In this document: positions 63,312 through 64,000 of the stretch, in pieces
Layout of the letters: every line of letters starts with the position of its first letter
Numbering within the stretch: the first letter of the stretch is position 1
Source: Flavobacteriales bacterium
Lineage (GTDB): Bacteria; Bacteroidota; Bacteroidia; Flavobacteriales_F; PHOS-HE28
DNA length: 64,000 nucleotides
Direction of reading: 5' to 3'
Assembly: GCA_016715995.1 (NCBI GenBank)
Contig: JADJXF010000013.1
Coordinates: forward strand, 1-64,000
Made by a program: the position numbers and the translations under genes
The notes under the pieces: generated by a model
Seen by the model: only the letters and a program-made list of their open reading frames with translations
What the model was told of the DNA's origin: nothing
Databases searched by the model: none

Positions 63312-64000
63312 GCCTTCGCGCGGAGTTTGAGGAATTCGTAGAGCAGCCGCACTCCTACGCCCGAGCCGCCCTTGGTGCGGTAGCCGTCGCGCTTGGTGAG
63401 GAAGGCCGGCCCGGCGATGTCGATGTGGATGAACGGATGGGTGGTGAAGCGGGCCAGGAACTTACCCGCGGTCTGCGCGCCGGCGAGATCGCTGCCCAGG
63501 TTCTTGATGTCGGCCACGTCGCTGATGATCTCCTCGCCGTACTCGTCCCAGAAGGGCAGTTGTGCGACGCGCTCATACACGGTGTCGCCCGCGTTCGCCA
63601 ATCGCGCGAAGGCCGGTTCGCTGGCGGTGCCCATGATCGCGCTTCCATAACTCCCGATGGCGCGCATGGCGGCACCGGTCAGTGTGGCAAGGGTCATCAC
63701 CAGTTCCGGTTTGAACTGCTCACCGTAGCTGAGGGCGTCGGCCAGGATCATGCGCCCCTCGGCATCGGTATTCAGCACCTCCACGGTGAGACCATTGTGC
63801 ATGCGCACCACATCGCCGGGCACATAAGCGTTTCCGCCCGGCCGGTTATCGGTGGCGGGGATGAGGCCCACCACATGCACGGGGAGCTGCTGCCGCGCCG
63901 CCACGGCCATGGCGCAGGCCACGGCTGCCGCACCGGCCATGTCGCATTTCATCTGATCCATGCTATTGGGCGTGGGCTTCAGGCTGAGGCCGCCCGTATC
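63308..64000 (-). CDS. leucyl aminopeptidase, M17 family (5' end cut by window)
   Basis: The C-terminal 230 codons of a cytosol aminopeptidase. The visible part begins DTGGLSLKPTPNSMDQMKCDM, includes NTDAEGRMILADALSYG (metal-binding Asp and Glu, catalytic Arg), and ends WLY-type LLYEFLKLRAKA. The frame is open to the window edge, so the N-terminal domain and start lie outside. It is coupled to pdxA. Confidence 0.95.
   Translation of the reverse strand, partial: DTGGLSLKPTPNSMDQMKCDMAGAAAVACAMAVAARQQLPVHVVGLIPATDNRPGGNAYVPGDVVRMHNGLTVEVLNTDAEGRMILADALSYGEQFKPELVMTLATLTGAAMRAIGSYGSAIMGTASEPAFARLANAGDTVYERVAQLPFWDEYGEEIISDVADIKNLGSDLAGAQTAGKFLARFTTHPFIHIDIAGPAFLTKRDGYRTKGGSGVGVRLLYEFLKLRAKA

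Overview
The window looks like a chromosomal segment of a high-GC member of the Bacteroidota, most probably of the order Flavobacteriales. Three observations support this. The order YceD-rpmF-plsX-fabH-accB-accC is the usual fatty-acid block of that phylum. Several secreted proteins end in a type IX secretion (T9SS, Por-secretion-tail) domain. Many start codons are preceded by a -7 box of the Bacteroidota type (TAnnTTTG), here often in the form TA(C/T)CTT(G/C)G. By eye the GC content is about 60%, coding density is very high, and no gene-free stretch exceeds 300 bases. The longest gaps are about 260 bases upstream of the pirin gene and about 190 bases at 1255-1447 and 2195-2377; both of the latter appear empty apart from the promoter boxes listed. 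I found no rRNA, tRNA, CRISPR array, integrase or transposase.

Layout. 1-7068: T9SS surface protein, methyltransferase, then the fatty-acid initiation block. 7104-12753: three polytopic membrane proteins of GT-C glycosyltransferase type and a T9SS protein. 12873-15550: an AT-richer islet with an XRE regulator, a palindromic operator and three secreted lipoproteins. 15586-20903: dxs, pirin, nitroreductase, YceI and a T9SS protein, with a perfect 18-bp-stem terminator. 21054-30351: an unrecognised acyltransferase-like protein, a NYN-LOTUS protein, ileS, a DksA protein with a histone-like tail, lspA and a membrane protein. 30348-43168: asd, a large lamin-tail protein, a class III aminotransferase with a nitrilase, lysS, a multiply frameshifted sugar-phosphate isomerase, a GxxExxY gene inside inverted repeats, lipB, a serine hydrolase and an exonuclease. 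43176-54011: one long minus-strand operon with five GT-C proteins and a polyprenol-phosphate-type GT2; the two CoA-transferase subunit genes scoA and scoB are separated within it by two of the giant membrane genes. 54154-64000: holB, pgk, a GT39-like protein, cvpA, a cyclophilin, pheS, a flavin reductase, pdxA and the end of a leucyl aminopeptidase.

How the parts connect. Ten GT-C-like membrane proteins and one GT2 in 64 kb suggest a strong investment in lipid-linked sugar transfer at the cell surface. Five of the membrane proteins share a C-terminal extracytoplasmic beta-rich segment with a common tail signature. The most unusual non-coding feature is a set of short intergenic inverted repeats built from units of about seven bases (at least five unrelated unit types). 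One type also flanks a GxxExxY (PD-(D/E)XK nuclease-like) gene exactly, as if that gene were the coding version of the element.
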